NCBI GenBank assembly: GCA_035048815.1
Contig: JAUCBN010000062.1
Location: forward strand, 5,776,001 to 5,840,000
Direction: 5' to 3'
DNA from: Abelmoschus esculentus
Taxonomy: Eukaryota > Streptophyta > Magnoliopsida > Malvales > Malvaceae
DNA length: 64,000 nucleotides
Within the stretch, counting starts at the first letter, position 1; each line of letters starts with the position of its first letter. The position numbers and the translations under genes are program-made. Shown piece by piece: positions 1-11,799 of the stretch. The notes beneath the pieces are model-generated. The model worked only from the letters and a program-made list of their open reading frames with translations, was not told where the DNA came from and searched no databases.

Positions 1-1796
1 AAGTACACAAGTACTTTCATGTTAAGGTGTCAGCTACACCAGACTGTAAAGTACATAAAGTACCAATCATATAACCATATAAACGAGCTCTAGACTCTAG
101 GCATGTCTTACTAAGACCAATTAATCACCAAGGGCTTAATGAGTCTTTAAATTTTACATCTTTGCATGTTATTTCCTTATAAGATTTCATATAAAATTTT
201 AATTTCAAAGCATCTAGTATATCAATATGTCAATTTAGTTCTATAAGCATAAAAACCGTCTCAAATATATCATCATATCTAGCAAGAAATTGAATCTATC
301 CATTTGAATCAACACTACCATTAACTTACTCAAAACAATCCATTTTTAGTCATGTAACATGTCATGATCATGTTAGATTATACCAAACTATTCTTCTCCT
401 TCTTAACGATTACCAATATAGCTTAAGTTCATTTCATGCAAAAACAACTAATTAAGTAAACATGTTTTTGTTAGGAGCTAGCTAAGTCTCAACACCAATT
501 AAAGGCTACACTCACAACAATTCCAAGTAAGCAATTAAGGGTTATGAATATGGTCATCCCCTTATTTTTTCTCTTTGTAATTTTAAGTCTTTTTTCCTCT
601 TCACTATCCACCTCTTTAGGGTCTATAGCAATTCATATACAAATATATAACAATCATTAGAATGCATTCAAATCAATCATCCTTGAATTTCAAGTGCACT
701 ACAACAAACAATGAAACTGTCCTAATCATGTAGTTTGAGTAAAGGCTCACTAAAACAAGCATAACTTTTAGTTAGTATATAGGAATTTCGATTATTTTAT
801 ACTGTTTTAAAGTTAAGGAAATCCTATTTAAATCTATTTAATCTTTGAATTTTATTTCTAAACCAATTAATACAGTGTATTATATCTTTATAGGGTATTC
901 CAGTTTCAAAACAATTTGAACCACTTAGCTTCATTTATTTCCAGATTTTATCCCATAGCTCCAAATTCACTTTTGTTTTCTATCAATTAAAATAGACATG
1001 TGGAGGTTTCATCTATTAAGATTTCAGTTTAAAATACCTTATATACAATTTTTGGTGGAATTTCAAAGTTACTGTCCAAAACAACTCTATTCTGAACAAA
1101 TTAAACCAATTTGATCCTTGATGCTATTTCTATTAGTTCTATCATCAGTTTCACTTCTTCATTATTTCCATTCTGAATCAATTTTCAGCAAGTTCTTCCT
1201 ATGTAAATATTCTTAAATGTGCATGCTCTTCAATTTATCAATTTATTATATAATATACTCAAAATGTCATCTTATAGTGACTAATATATACTTTAATTCC
1301 TTATTAATTTATCTACATTTTCCAGCATAATGCCCATTAAAGATAAGCTCCGTTTTATTTTCAATATCCTCCCCTATATTTAGACCATTTTTTATATTTA
1401 TTTCTCTCAATTGAATTCCTATAATTTATCTTTCCTACAAAACAGTCCCTAAAAGTATTTAGTATCAAATTCAGCCCTAATTCAATAGAATACTCACATT
1501 CATACATGGTAGTCCATTCTTAGGCATTATAAACATTTCAAACATAATTTTTCATCTATTTTATAGCTTTAATTCAAGTCCTTATTCTTTCTAATTCAAT
1601 ACTTATTGGTCCCTAATTACAATCAAGCAATCAAGCATGTGAAATAACAAATTTCTAGCTACCCAATCTTAATTTCTAGTAAGCACTCAATCTAATCACA
1701 TGAAACACAACATTTTCCAGCCATGAACATAAGATTATCTACACGAATATATCAATTTCTAGCCTAATTCAAATAGAGAGACATATCACCTTCATC
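1..1796. other. AT-rich sequence without a recognisable gene
   Basis: I find no coding region in this stretch. It lies where the pol region (RT, RNase H, integrase) of the minus-strand gypsy remnant at 1797-3544 should continue, but no RT or integrase motif is readable. It is either unrelated sequence joined by deletion or insertion, or noncoding retroelement DNA too decayed to place. Confidence 0.4.
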
Positions 1797-3544
1797 CTAA
1801 GCCTTGGGGACATCCACGGTCTCTACCAAGATCTCGTCAACTTTGGCTATCTTTTCTTCATGCCCTCTCTTGGTGAGTCGGATTGTTGATAATGCCTTAG
1901 TTGCCTTGCTTGCTTCACAGCTCACTAGTATAACACATTGTTGGTGCGGATCTAAAATACATAAAACATTCGCCTTTGACAAGACAAGTGCGTTAATCCG
2001 TTCAAGAAAAGATAAACCAATAATAAACTCGTAATCATCAAAAGGGATTACCTTTATGGATACTTTACCGTGCTAATCTCCAATGCGAAGATCCATTCCA
2101 TTTGCAATCCCTCCAATCGGTTCTTACTTGGAATTAATGGTCTTAATTCATCCACTTACCCTTTTAACTCTAAGGTTCAACTGCTTGGTTGCTTGTTTGA
2201 ACATGAAAAACTCGGATGCTTCTGTGTCCACAAGCGTGCTCAAACTTTTATCGGCAACTATGTTGTCCACAAACATAAATCTCTTCTTCTTACGACCACT
2301 CTTGGCTTGAAACGAGCTTACTATCGAACCAAGTTGCGCAAAATCAGCCCCAACGTCTCCTTGGATAACAGAAATACTTGCCTTCTTCAGGCAATCTTTG
2401 ATGTAGTGAGGCTTGCTACAATGAAAGCATCTCACTGGTCCACGATCCTTTTTCTCCCATGATAGGACAAACCTGTTGGGCTTGTTTTTTGATGGCTTCT
2501 CATTTCCACTTGAAGGCTCTAACTCGGACTCGTCTTTGGCTTGTCGATCTTTGTCTCCCTAAGTGTTTTTTCTATACCTCGACTTTGACTTGGGTGACTC
2601 GGGTTTCATCTCGATCTTGGCAATGGCTTTAACCTCGTCTAATGCCTTAAAGAGTACTTGGACTCCCCGTATTTCCAACTCTAAATTGGCCCATCGTTGT
2701 AGACCGTCTTATGAAGATGGAGAATCCTTCTTCTTCTCCCAAAGTTGGAATTTGAATCTTTAACTCGATGAATTTTCTCACATACTCGTGGATTGAAGAA
2801 TCATGTTTGAGTTGGCGAAGCTTCGTGCGCAATTCACGTTGGGCATTTTTGGGATATAATGTCTCTATGATCTCAGCTTGAAAGGCTTCCCAAGACTCAA
2901 CGGGAATTTCCTTACTCTTTCTCCTCGAAACACATGCGTCACCACCATAAATGAGTTACGTAGTTAAATAAGCGGAAATAGTGTTTACCTTTGTGGATTC
3001 ATCCACTATACTCATTCGGCAGAAATATTGGTTCATGCTTCAGATGAAGTTCTCCACATCTTGAGCCTCTCTTGTTCCATTGAACTCTTTCGGTTTTGGG
3101 ACGTTGGATAACACCTTCATTGGGCTAGACATTATGCCACTCCTCATAGCAACTTTGCAAATTTAACAATTCAGCCTTGAGATCTTCAATCTCTTTTTTG
3201 AGCGTTGCTACCTCGGATTAATTTGCAATATCTTTCACGATCTTCTTGAGTTCTAACAAATCATTCTTGAGGGATTCGTCTTATAGGTTGAAATGCTCCA
3301 TAGCATCATCAATGTTTCCTTGGAACTCCTCCTTGAGTTGTTCACCGTCTGATTTCAACTTCTCTAAGTTGTTCTCGACCACATCGAGCCTTACTCTCGC
3401 TTTAACTATGGCATCCTCAAGCTTGGTGACTTTGTCCTCAAGTGTTGTAAGTCGATCCTTGGAACTAGCCCTCTTAGCTTTCTTTGTTTTCCTTATTGCA
3501 CACCGGCCATCAAAATTGATGTTAGATCTATTGTTTCCTGCCAT
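1797..3544 (-). pseudogene. Ty3/gypsy gag-protease remnant
   Basis: These are minus-strand fragments of a retrotransposon capsid and protease polyprotein in at least three frames. The N-terminal piece (3281-3544) is a lysine-rich coiled-coil segment with many leucine heptads. A middle piece (2647-2832) has the plant Retrotrans_gag signature with LRQLKHDSS and YVRKF. The 2148-2435 piece holds a CCHC zinc knuckle (CFHC, then H and C with 4-residue spacings) followed by a retropepsin-like stretch. In that stretch the expected Asp-Thr-Gly reads Asp-Thr-Glu, so the protease is probably dead. The reading frame ends near 1797 with no RT after it. A primer site and LTR lie directly upstream (to the right), which fixes the orientation. 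It is a degraded mobile-element gene, not a host gene. Confidence 0.7.
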
Positions 3545-3583
3545 ATTTTACTTAAATTCGTGTGGGAAATAGACTCAAATCTC

Positions 3584-3595
3584 GCTCTGATACCA
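3584..3595 (-). other. Primer binding site (initiator tRNA-Met)
   Basis: Read on the minus strand this is TGGTATCAGAGC, the standard complement of the plant initiator methionine tRNA 3' end. It sits three bases inside the LTR that starts at 3599, which sets the element as minus-strand. Confidence 0.8.
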
Positions 3596-3598
3596 CTT

Positions 3599-4550
3599 GT
3601 CACGGGGCTAGCGTTTTTCTAACTAAATTGTGCGGCCTTAGTCGACGATCTTAGTTGAAGAATAAGTCAGCCTTAACAATCACTAAGCAATAATGCTTAG
3701 AACTGTGAAAGATCTTGGGAAAATATTAGAAAATGGCTAAGGCAAGCAAGGAAAACTTGGGATAAAAATATAGAGAGAAAAAGTAACTCTTTACTCAAGA
3801 AAATCAAAGATGATGGAATGATTAAAAAGGATGAAAGAGGCCTCTATTTATAGCCTCAACTCCCATGATCTAACGGTCTAGGATGGTTTGATCCAAGGGC
3901 TAAGGATCATCCCTTGATTCTAGCTCTCTAACAAAGAAACAATATCACTCATATTACAAGGTTGCCTAAGATAAATGATACAATTTCTTAAAAATGAGTG
4001 GGAAAAATAATACTTTCCCTATCTATGGCTCAAAGTGTGACATTTTTTCATGTGTATTGTATTGGTCAAAGATGATCTCTTTCCTAATGTCCTAAGGGTC
4101 TTGGTCGGATTGGGCTTGAGGTGGCTTGATTTCATTGTCTAAAACCCCTTTGTTGGCATGCTACATGTTGAATCGGGTCCTTGGGATATGGGTAACTCGG
4201 TTGGGGCTTGTCTGAGACCCCAAGTGTGCACATTGGGTGTTGCCTCGAGCTCTATGGCGTGACTTGCATGGAGAGTGCTTGGTTGGGCCCCCTCAGGTAT
4301 GTTGAATGAACTCCTTTGGGTTCTTCTCTCGTGGGCAGTACATGGGGCGTTGGGCTTGTCCCCATGATGTGCGCGAAGGGTGCTGACTCGGTCCTTCTGG
4401 TTGCGGGCAACACGTATGGTGCTAGTCTTCGCTCCATGGTGTTCCTCATGGGTGCGTGCATTGGTCCCTCGGTTGGGTGAAACAAATAGTGTGTGTGAAA
4501 AGACCTCTTGGTGTGTGGCCTGCTCGGTCATAGGGTGACGAGTTGTGACA
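3599..4550 (-). repeat. LTR of the minus-strand Ty3/gypsy remnant
   Basis: The stretch opens with TGTCAC and closes with GTGACA, a perfect 6-bp terminal inverted repeat with TG/CA ends, and abuts the Met primer site. On the minus strand a TATA box (CTATAAATAG) lies near 3843-3853, correctly oriented to start a transcript running left through the primer site. No second copy of this LTR is present in the window, so the element is truncated, or its other end lies to the left. Confidence 0.65.
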
Positions 4551-4690
4551 ATATATGTATATATTATATACATATAATATATACTTTAATTTATATGTAT
4601 TAATATATATGTATATATTATATAGTAATAATATATATTTTAATGTATACATTAATATATATTTAAATAATAATAATATTCCATCAAAAT
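4551..4690. repeat. TA-rich low-complexity tract
   Basis: The tract consists of almost pure A/T alternations with several short palindromes such as TATATACATATA. It abuts the LTR end at 4550. No gene is seen. Confidence 0.7.
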
Positions 4691-6750
4691 TTATTATATA
4701 TTATAATTCCCTCAAAAAATTTGTATTTTCCCTTTTTTTTATATAATAATCAAAGTTTATTTTTAATTCCTTACAATATTTTGAATAACTTATATCTCTC
4801 TAAAATTTTTAGATTAAAAGTAACTTAATTCAAAACTTAAAAAATGGGTGGCTTATTTTCCTCCAAATTTTGTATTTTTTTCTTTATTAATCATCTTTTT
4901 TTTTTTATCAATTGTGTTGATATAATTCAGTTGAGTCATAATTTAGATTACTTTAATAAAAATCTATATTTAATTTTAAAATTCTTTTAATTATGTTTTC
5001 ATTTATGCTCTTTAGATGTTAATTTAGCTTAATTAAATCCTAAGTTTAATAACTTAATTCAATTTGAATATATTATTATTATTATTATAATATATAATAA
5101 AATTTGATAAAATATAATTATACACAAAATTTTGATATGAATGTGAATATTTAATTATACACATTATGACATTAACATTTTAATTAAATATTATTTTTAA
5201 TATAATTACAATAATTTAAATATTAATTTAAATTTAAAAATTATAATTTTTAATGAAATATTAATTTAAAATTATAATTAAAATTAAGTAAATTCAAACT
5301 ATATAAAATAGTAAATAAATTAAATTAAATATATAATACTTACTAAATTTAAATATTAATACCTAAATTAATTTTCTAAGTTCATGCTCAATTTTAATTT
5401 TTTAAGCCTAATCATATTTATCAATATTTTAAATTCATCAAATTATAAATATCATTAATTACATGTCATGTAAATATCTAGTCTTGTAAATATTAGTTCA
5501 TATCAATAACAAGTCGCGTTCAAAACAAGTCGGGTCAATTCTAAGGTCGGGTTTAAAACAGGTCGGATAAAATCAAGTCTTGGGTCAATTCATTCGGGTA
5601 ACATCGGTTATCTGTCAGGTCAGACTCGGGTTCGGGTTCGTTTTAGTCGAATGCAAGTCGGGTTTTGGGTCCACAGTAACAGGTTCAAATCGTATTTGGG
5701 TCATTCTCGGTTGAATGCAGGTCGAGTTCGATTACAACAATAACATTTTAAAATCGAGTTTGGGTTAACAACAGTCGGATACAGATTAGGTCCGGATCCT
5801 TACATCCTCGGGTCAAACCAGGTTTTGACTTAAACAAGTTTCAGTCGGATTTTCGGGTTGAGTTAGCTTTTTACATCCCTATCCACAATAACATTTATTA
5901 TGTCCACAATCAAAAACACGACATCCACAATTCAAATCCCTGATTAGTTATAAAAGAATTGCAATGAATATTACATATGCCAAAGATAAGTGACAATGGA
6001 ACTGTTCTAAATCCCAAAACAACACTTTTGCAATCTTTTTCTCTTAAATCGTTTATTTTCAATTTAATTGCTTGATGGTCTAAATGTATTCATTAAATTC
6101 ATTGAGCCATGAAACAAATCAAAGAATCATCAATGGGACAAAAACACAAGCACTTAGAAAACAAAAAATCATTACTAAAGAAAGAAACCGTTATCCGGTG
6201 AAACTATACTATTAAAAAGCTTATTAATGTGTTCAAATCCCTAAAGTTTAGAATTCAGACATTTTATTCCGATAAACACTACTATTTTTTATTTGGATTT
6301 GTGATTTCAAAACATAATAATAGCTAAGGTTATTGAAATTGAAAAAGAAAATGATTGATTTCAATATTTTCAGTAATTTACTAAAATAGAGAAAGGGAGG
6401 TTAGGGTTTCAGTGAGGAGTGGAAGCACCGGCGGAACAGATTTTGGGTTCAAGTCCTCATCAATTGTTGTTTGTTTTTATATATTAAAGAGAGATGATTT
6501 TTTTAAATATATAATATTTTTTAAAAGTTCATTTCTAGTTTTCATCGATCAAAAAAATTTTAAAATATATATTGTGATACCTCTATAATAAAATTTTAAT
6601 TCCGTCCTTAAGCGGAAGAACTGACACTTACTAACGACGTCGCCGACAGTGACGTGAGCCAAGAAACTATCTCTTAACATATTCCGTTCACTTTCTCGTT
6701 TTCTATCCTAGTTTTTCGTTTGTTTTGGGTGTAGTTCGAGGGTGAAACCA
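4691..6750. other. AT-rich intergenic sequence with degenerate GGGTTCGGGT-like stretch
   Basis: No coding region is recognised. From about 5505 to 5880 the composition changes to repeated GGTCGGGTT, TCGGGTTCGGGTT and CAGGTCGAG words, ending in TTTTTACATCCCTA. This resembles the interior and one end of the dispersed non-autonomous hAT-type repeats common in dicots, but no opposite end is visible. A second small GC-richer patch lies near 6600-6680. Confidence 0.45.
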
Positions 6751-6751
6751 A

Positions 6752-7010
6752 TTAAAATAAGACTAGTTTTAGTCTGTATCAAAATTATTATAAAAATTAT
6801 AAAAATTGTATCGATTTTTTGGGTATATACCAAATTTTTTATAAAATGTTAAGGATTTCGGTATATACTGTTTTTTTATAAAAAATTATGTAAGAGTTTT
6901 GATATATACCAAATTCTTTAAAAATATAAGAATTTTGATATATATATCAAAAAATTGATACCAAAATTTTTATAATTTTATAATAATTTTAATACAACCT
7001 CATTTTAACA
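6752..7010. repeat. Small foldback (MITE-like) repeat
   Basis: The left arm (about 6752-6826) and right arm (about 6950-7010) are imperfect inverted repeats. Both carry GTAT[C/T]AAAATTATTATAAAA followed by ATAAAAATT. Between them are several GGTATATACC-like short palindromes. No convincing target-site duplication was found, so the exact ends are approximate. Confidence 0.5.
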
Positions 7011-7560
7011 TGTTTCACGTTAGAAAAATCCGAATTTAGTGAATTAGATACTAGATCGTCGGATGATTGCTTTTGCCTTAGTTTTATAATAATATTATGG
7101 TATAAATATAAAATAAGCGTTCATATTTTTTTTATTTAGATATTTAAATTCTTTTTTAAATAAACTAAATATTTAAAATTTTTATTTTAATTTAAATAAG
7201 TATTTAAAATATTTTCTTTTAAATTAAATGTTTATTTTTTTTCAAATAAGTGTTAAAATTTTCCACAAATTAACTGATCATGTAGCTCACTAACATAAGA
7301 TCACAGTCTCACGTAACAAAATAAAAACTAAAAAAATCTAAATTTTTTTATAAAAGACCACGCTATTTTAAAAATATATTGGATTTTTAACATTTTTTAT
7401 TTTAAAAATAAAAATTTAAAATATATAAATGAAAAATTAGAATAATTTTAAAATATTTAGATTTTTTATTTTTTTATAATTGTTTAGATTTTAAAAAACG
7501 AATGTGTGGAAGTGGAAACAACGTTATAGGATGAAATTTAATAAAAAAAATGCTTCAGGG
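7011..7560. other. AT-rich sequence upstream of the L7 gene
   Basis: This is long A/T-rich sequence with no gene. It probably contains distal promoter sequence of the ribosomal protein gene that follows, but no specific element is clear. Confidence 0.4.
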
Positions 7561-7827
7561 GGTGGTATTAGAATTAACCAAAACTATTTAGGCCTGGACA
7601 GAATTTTCCCAGAAAACCGGGTCGGGACAACCGACATCCTGCGATTTGTTTCACTAACCCACCCACAACTTGACCCGAAGAACCAAAAAGCCCTTAAATA
7701 TTCAGATTTTTATCTTTTATACTCTGCCCGTTTGCCGCCGCTTCCACTCAACTCTCAAACCCTCAAAGCTCTCCGCCGCCGCCGCTTGTTCCACAGCTGC
7801 GCTACCAATTTCAACGCCGTTTACTGA

Positions 7828-7923
7828 GTAAATTTCTTATTTTCTCTGTTTCATTGCTGATATTTTGTCCCTCAATGTATAAAATTCCTGTTTTTTAAAT
7901 GAATTTTATGAAAAAAATTATAG
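7828..7923 (+). other. Possible 5'-UTR intron of the L7 gene
   Basis: A GT donor (GAGTAAATTTC) at 7828 and an AG acceptor (AATTATAG) ending at 7923 frame a T-rich 96-bp stretch ending four bases before the start codon. The sequence before it (about 7735-7827) is pyrimidine-rich with CCGCCGCCGCC and ACCCTCAAAG words, as in 5' leaders of plant ribosomal protein genes. A transcript is needed to confirm splicing. Confidence 0.4.
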
Positions 7924-7927
7924 AAAG

Positions 7928-10182
7928 ATGATGACGGGAGAAGAGGGGCAGCCATTACCGTATGTATCGGAGATAGTTTTGAAGAAAAGGAAAATAAAAG
8001 ACGAGTTAGCGATTACGAGGAGGACCCAGTTGGAGTTGGGTAAATATGGAGCGAAGAAGAGCAAGAAACAATCCGATGTTTCCGACATTAAAAGACCCGA
8101 ACAGTTCATAAAAGAGTTCAGAGACAAGGTATTTGTTGCTATATTTTATGTCTCTTTAGCTTATTGATCATGGTTTTGGTATTCTGCAATGGGTTTGTAT
8201 TGCTGATTCAATGTATTATTGTTTTGAAAGATGTATATGATTGTAAGTTCTCTAGTTGGTGAATATTCAAACACCACTTGTCCAAATTTGAGCTTGAGCT
8301 CGAGCTAGATCCTGAGTTGAGTTTCTTGAATCAAGAAACACATGAGCCTAGCAAAGATTTTGGATTTTTTTCATGAAATATGCATGTTTAAATATGATTC
8401 AGTATGTATATACATGTTTTCAGACATTTTTTTGTGTTTCAATTCGAGCTCGAGTCAAATTTCAAGTTCAGTATTTGGGTTATGAACTTATGATAAGTCT
8501 CATCAAATCTTGTATCTGTTGATAGGCTTTTTTGAGTTGAGCTCGACCAAGACCCCACGGGATATAGTAATGGACTTAGTCAACTTTGTTGCTTGTCTTT
8601 AATACTTGCATCGAGCAACTCATGAGCCTAACATGGATTTTAGATTTTTTATTAATTTTTATGTGATATACATGTATGTGTATCATTTGGTTCATATTTC
8701 CTTGTTTTCGAGCTTGAGTCATGTTTTAAATTCTGTATTTGAGTAATGTTAATCCTAATCAAGTCCTGTGTAGCTTAACTGTTTTTTGAAGCTGAGCTCG
8801 AAGTCAAAATATACATTGTAGTTGTACATTTCTAATGTTACCCTGACACTTCATTATGTTTGAAGTATTTGTGTTGAACACATTTCTGACTCTTCAACTT
8901 AGTAACATAGCTAATTAAGGTCATCTTAAATGTATTTTTGGGTTTTAGGAGTTGGATCTGATCAGAATGAAACAGAGGGCAAAGAGACCAAAATCAATGG
9001 TACCAAAACTGAGATCAAATTTGCTGTTCATTATCCGTATCCAAGGGTAGGTGGTCTTTTGCATCTTGGTCTTGTTCAATATTTTTGCTTCAAAAATTTT
9101 CAAGCTCTGATCTTTTTGTTTTATTGTCTTTCTTGCAGCAAAAATGATATGCATCCAAAAACTAAGAAGATCTTGTACAATCTGAGATTGAGGAAAGTTT
9201 TCAGTGGTGTCTTTGTGAAGGCAACTGAGGGTGTGATGGAAATGCTGCAAAAGGTGGAGCCGTATGTCACATATGGGTACGCAACCTTTGTTCCTCTAGA
9301 GTTCCTTTTTTTCTGGTAAATGTAAAATGGTGACTCTAATTATGTGAAAACTTGTACAAATTTTAATGCGCTACTCCATGTTTGTTGTAATTTTCTTCTT
9401 CTTGCATATGCTTATCATCATTTTATCATTGTCTTCTTTAATTACCTACTTCTTAATAAGGTATACGTTGTTGCTTATTCTTGACTAGTTAGTCTAATTT
9501 CTAATATCCTCTGCATTTCCATAATTTCGGTAGATGATGCTCAAGTTATTTGGCATTTTTGAAATTGTTGAGTGTCATGTATCGAACTGGCTTTCCGTTG
9601 GGTATATGAACCTTCATTAACTATAAACCTTAAGCTACTTAAAAAGGATCTCTGTTTTCTAGAAAGCTCAGCACATTTTTTTTTCTTTGATTTAGAGTTT
9701 CCATTTAGACAACCTTGAGTTTATATTTTGCTAAGATTGTTTTACGCAGATATCCTAATCTTAAGAACGTGAAGGAGCTGATTTACAAGAAGGGCTATGC
9801 AAGGATCGACAAGAAACCAGTTCCTCTGACAGATAATAATATCATCGAAGAGGTATAAGATTTTTCTTAACCAAGTCTCAGAATAAGTTGCTGGTTCAAC
9901 TTTGTCCGATATCCGAAGGTTCATAATGCTTGCATCTTAAACTCCTATTTTTACTTTTCCCAGGCATTGGGGAAGTATGGAATCATATGCATAGAAGATA
10001 TTGTACATGAAGTCATGAATGTTGGTCCACATTTCAAGGAGGTTATTCGTTTCATGGCGCCGCTTATGCTGAGCAAGTCGGAAGATGGATTGATCAAAGG
10101 GAAGAAACAGCCGTACAAAGAAGGTGGAGATGCCGGTAATCGTGAATTCGAAATCAATGACCTAATTAGTAAGATGAATTAG
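7928..10182 (+). CDS. RPL7: 60S ribosomal protein L7 (uL30 family), five coding exons
   Basis: This encodes a structural protein of the cytosolic large ribosomal subunit. Coding exons are 7928-8128, 8949-9046, 9139-9276, 9750-9852 and 9964-10182. All four introns begin GT and end AG, and the phases join exactly to give 252 residues, close to the usual L7 length. The basic N-terminal extension (residues 1-85, with KKRK at 18-21 and KKSKK near 43) is typical of eukaryotic L7. The conserved uL30 core begins near residue 87 (NLLFIIRIQG) and continues through NLRLRKVFSG (exon 3), GYPN and YKKGYARI (exon 4), and GIICIEDIVHEV (exon 5). Two ATG codons stand in tandem, and the first is taken as the start. 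Two glycine codons (100 and 146) are split by introns 2 and 3. No frameshift or stop was seen, so the gene looks functional. It most resembles the plant L7-1 subtype, an assignment made from memory of the family. Confidence 0.93.
8330..8805. repeat. Imperfect tandem duplication in L7 intron 1
   Basis: Two diverged copies, about 8330-8545 and 8610-8805, share the same order of words: CATGAGCCTA (8341 and 8621), GGATTTT, a TACATGT stretch, TTCGAGCT, GAGTCA, TTCAG/TTCTGTATTTG, and GAGCTCGA at the end. The period is 280 bp. The GAGCTTGAGCTCGAGC composition resembles dispersed MITE-like sequence. Confidence 0.6.
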
Positions 10183-10301
10183 CTTGAATATTTTAGTTTC
10201 CTTATAAGTTTTGATGTGTGTATGTGGACCAGTTTTGAATCGACTTTTGTTACCATTATAATCATTGCTAAATTACCATTTCTTGTTTGTTGAGAAAAAA
10301 T

Positions 10302-10321
10302 CCCCCCCCCCCCCCCCCCCC
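10302..10321. repeat. Poly-C tract, 20 bases
   Basis: An uninterrupted run of 20 C lies about 120 bp after the L7 stop codon, in the probable 3' UTR or just beyond. Mononucleotide C runs this long are rare in AT-rich plant DNA, and the exact length may be unreliable. Confidence 0.9.
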
Positions 10322-10786
10322 GGAATCTTGTTTGCTGCTCTATTTGTACATAGTTGGGCATTTTGCAGTGTTTGGCTAGCGAGAAATTAATGGAGAAAGA
10401 AAATAATTATAGCTGAATATTGAATGATAAATAAATCTAAAATATTATGGATTATTATCGAAGTTATTTTTCGTGGAGATTTTTTTCTCAGGTCTCATTT
10501 AAATTGACTTGTTTTTAACTCTTACTCTCTTCTTCCAAATGAAACTAAAATCGTTTGTATAGGCATAAACGACCAAAGTGAGAAAATCATGGGAAATTTT
10601 CCGAGAAAGTTTAAAAATGAACCAAGTTCCCAGAGCTGACCAACCAACATCATCTTGTTGTATCACTAATATCTTGTCAAAGTTTAATTAAAGGATTATT
10701 ATTTTATACATTGGATGTGAATTTTTTTCATTACTTTACAAGAAGTGTGATTAAGATTTAAGAAGGAATGAGTTTATCGTATAAAT

Positions 10787-11796
10787 CGAATACCGTTGAA
10801 TAGGGGTAAATATTGAATCGAGTTGAATTGAGTCAAAAAAATGTTGAGTTATTCGAGTTGATGTGTCATATTTTGTAACTCAAACTTTATTTGAATTTTT
10901 TTTAATCGAGTCAAGTTTAAGAAATTTGAGTCAAGTTTTCGAGTTTCTATAAAAATCTAATTGTAATCATTTATGACATTATAGTATGATTTGATTTCAA
11001 TATAAGTGACTTTCTCTAATCATATAATATATATATATTTCTTCGTATTTTTATATATCAATATATATATCATAAAAATTGAGAGACTCATCTTGAATTT
11101 AAAAGAAAATTCTTTCATTATTAAAAAGACCGAGTTATTTGAGTTTCTATTGTACAACTCAAACTTTATTTAATTTTTTTCAAGTCGAGTATATGAATTT
11201 TCGAGTCGAGTTAAGACGAGTGGAGTATTTTCGCCTTGAGTCAAGTTGAATTATTTTGTTTTTTCGAGTTGAGTCGAGTTTTGCTCACCCCTACTGTTGA
11301 ACACTTTTAATGCTAAACATCGTTAAACACTATTAAATTGATTAATAAAATTAAAATTCTCAATGACTCAACATATATTTATAAAATTATTTAAAATAAA
11401 ATTTTAATTAAATTATTTTCTAAATATATTATATATTTTAATTTATTTTTTAAAAATAATTGGGATCAAATATCAACCTTAATAAAAAAACATAAACCTT
11501 AAAACTCTAAATCATAAAACATAATCTTGAAACGTAAAGCCCTAAAATAATTGCTATTACTAGGGTTTAGTATTTAGTGTTTCATATATAAGGTTTCAGG
11601 TTTTTTATTTTTTAAATGATTAAAATTAGATTTTATCTAACTATTTAAAAAAATAATATATATAAAAATAATTTAATTTAAATTTTATTTTAAATATTTT
11701 ATAAATATATATTAAATTCTTTAGATTTTTAATCTTTATTAATCAATTTAATGATATTTAATAATATTCATTATTAATAGTGTTCAATAATATTCG
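10787..11796. mobile_element. Foldback element copy 1, split by a hAT-type MITE
   Basis: The outer arms are inverted repeats: CGAATACCGTTGAACAC at the left (interrupted after 10800) mirrors the reverse complement of the right end, CGAATATTATTGAACAC. The similarity continues inward for about 240 bp per arm (TTAAATTGATTAATAAA, TATATTTATAAAAT, TTTAAAATAAAATTT). The centre (about 11490-11600) carries telomere-like words on both strands (CATAAACCTTAAAAC, then TAGGGTTTAG). The same architecture recurs at 46180-46469 plus 62719-63145. It encodes no protein. Confidence 0.65.
10801..11293. mobile_element. hAT-type MITE with 8-bp target duplication
   Basis: The ends are TAGGGGTAAATATT at the left and TTGCTCACCCCTA at the right, an inverted TAGGGGT terminus typical of plant hAT-derived MITEs. 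The flanks CCGTTGAA (10793-10800) and CTGTTGAA (11294-11301) match at 7 of 8 bases, as expected for a hAT 8-bp duplication. The interior is rich in GAGTCGAGTT words. It is inserted in the left arm of the surrounding foldback. Confidence 0.75.
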
Positions 11797-11799
11797 AAT

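Noticed and set aside
4139..4573. Minus-strand frame of 144 codons
   Set aside because: It lies within the LTR of the gypsy remnant and runs into a TA repeat. The protein has no recognisable domain.
7504..7827. A 107-codon plus-strand frame upstream of L7
   Set aside because: It crosses AT-rich promoter sequence and the pyrimidine-rich leader of L7, has no domain, and is best explained as promoter plus 5' UTR.
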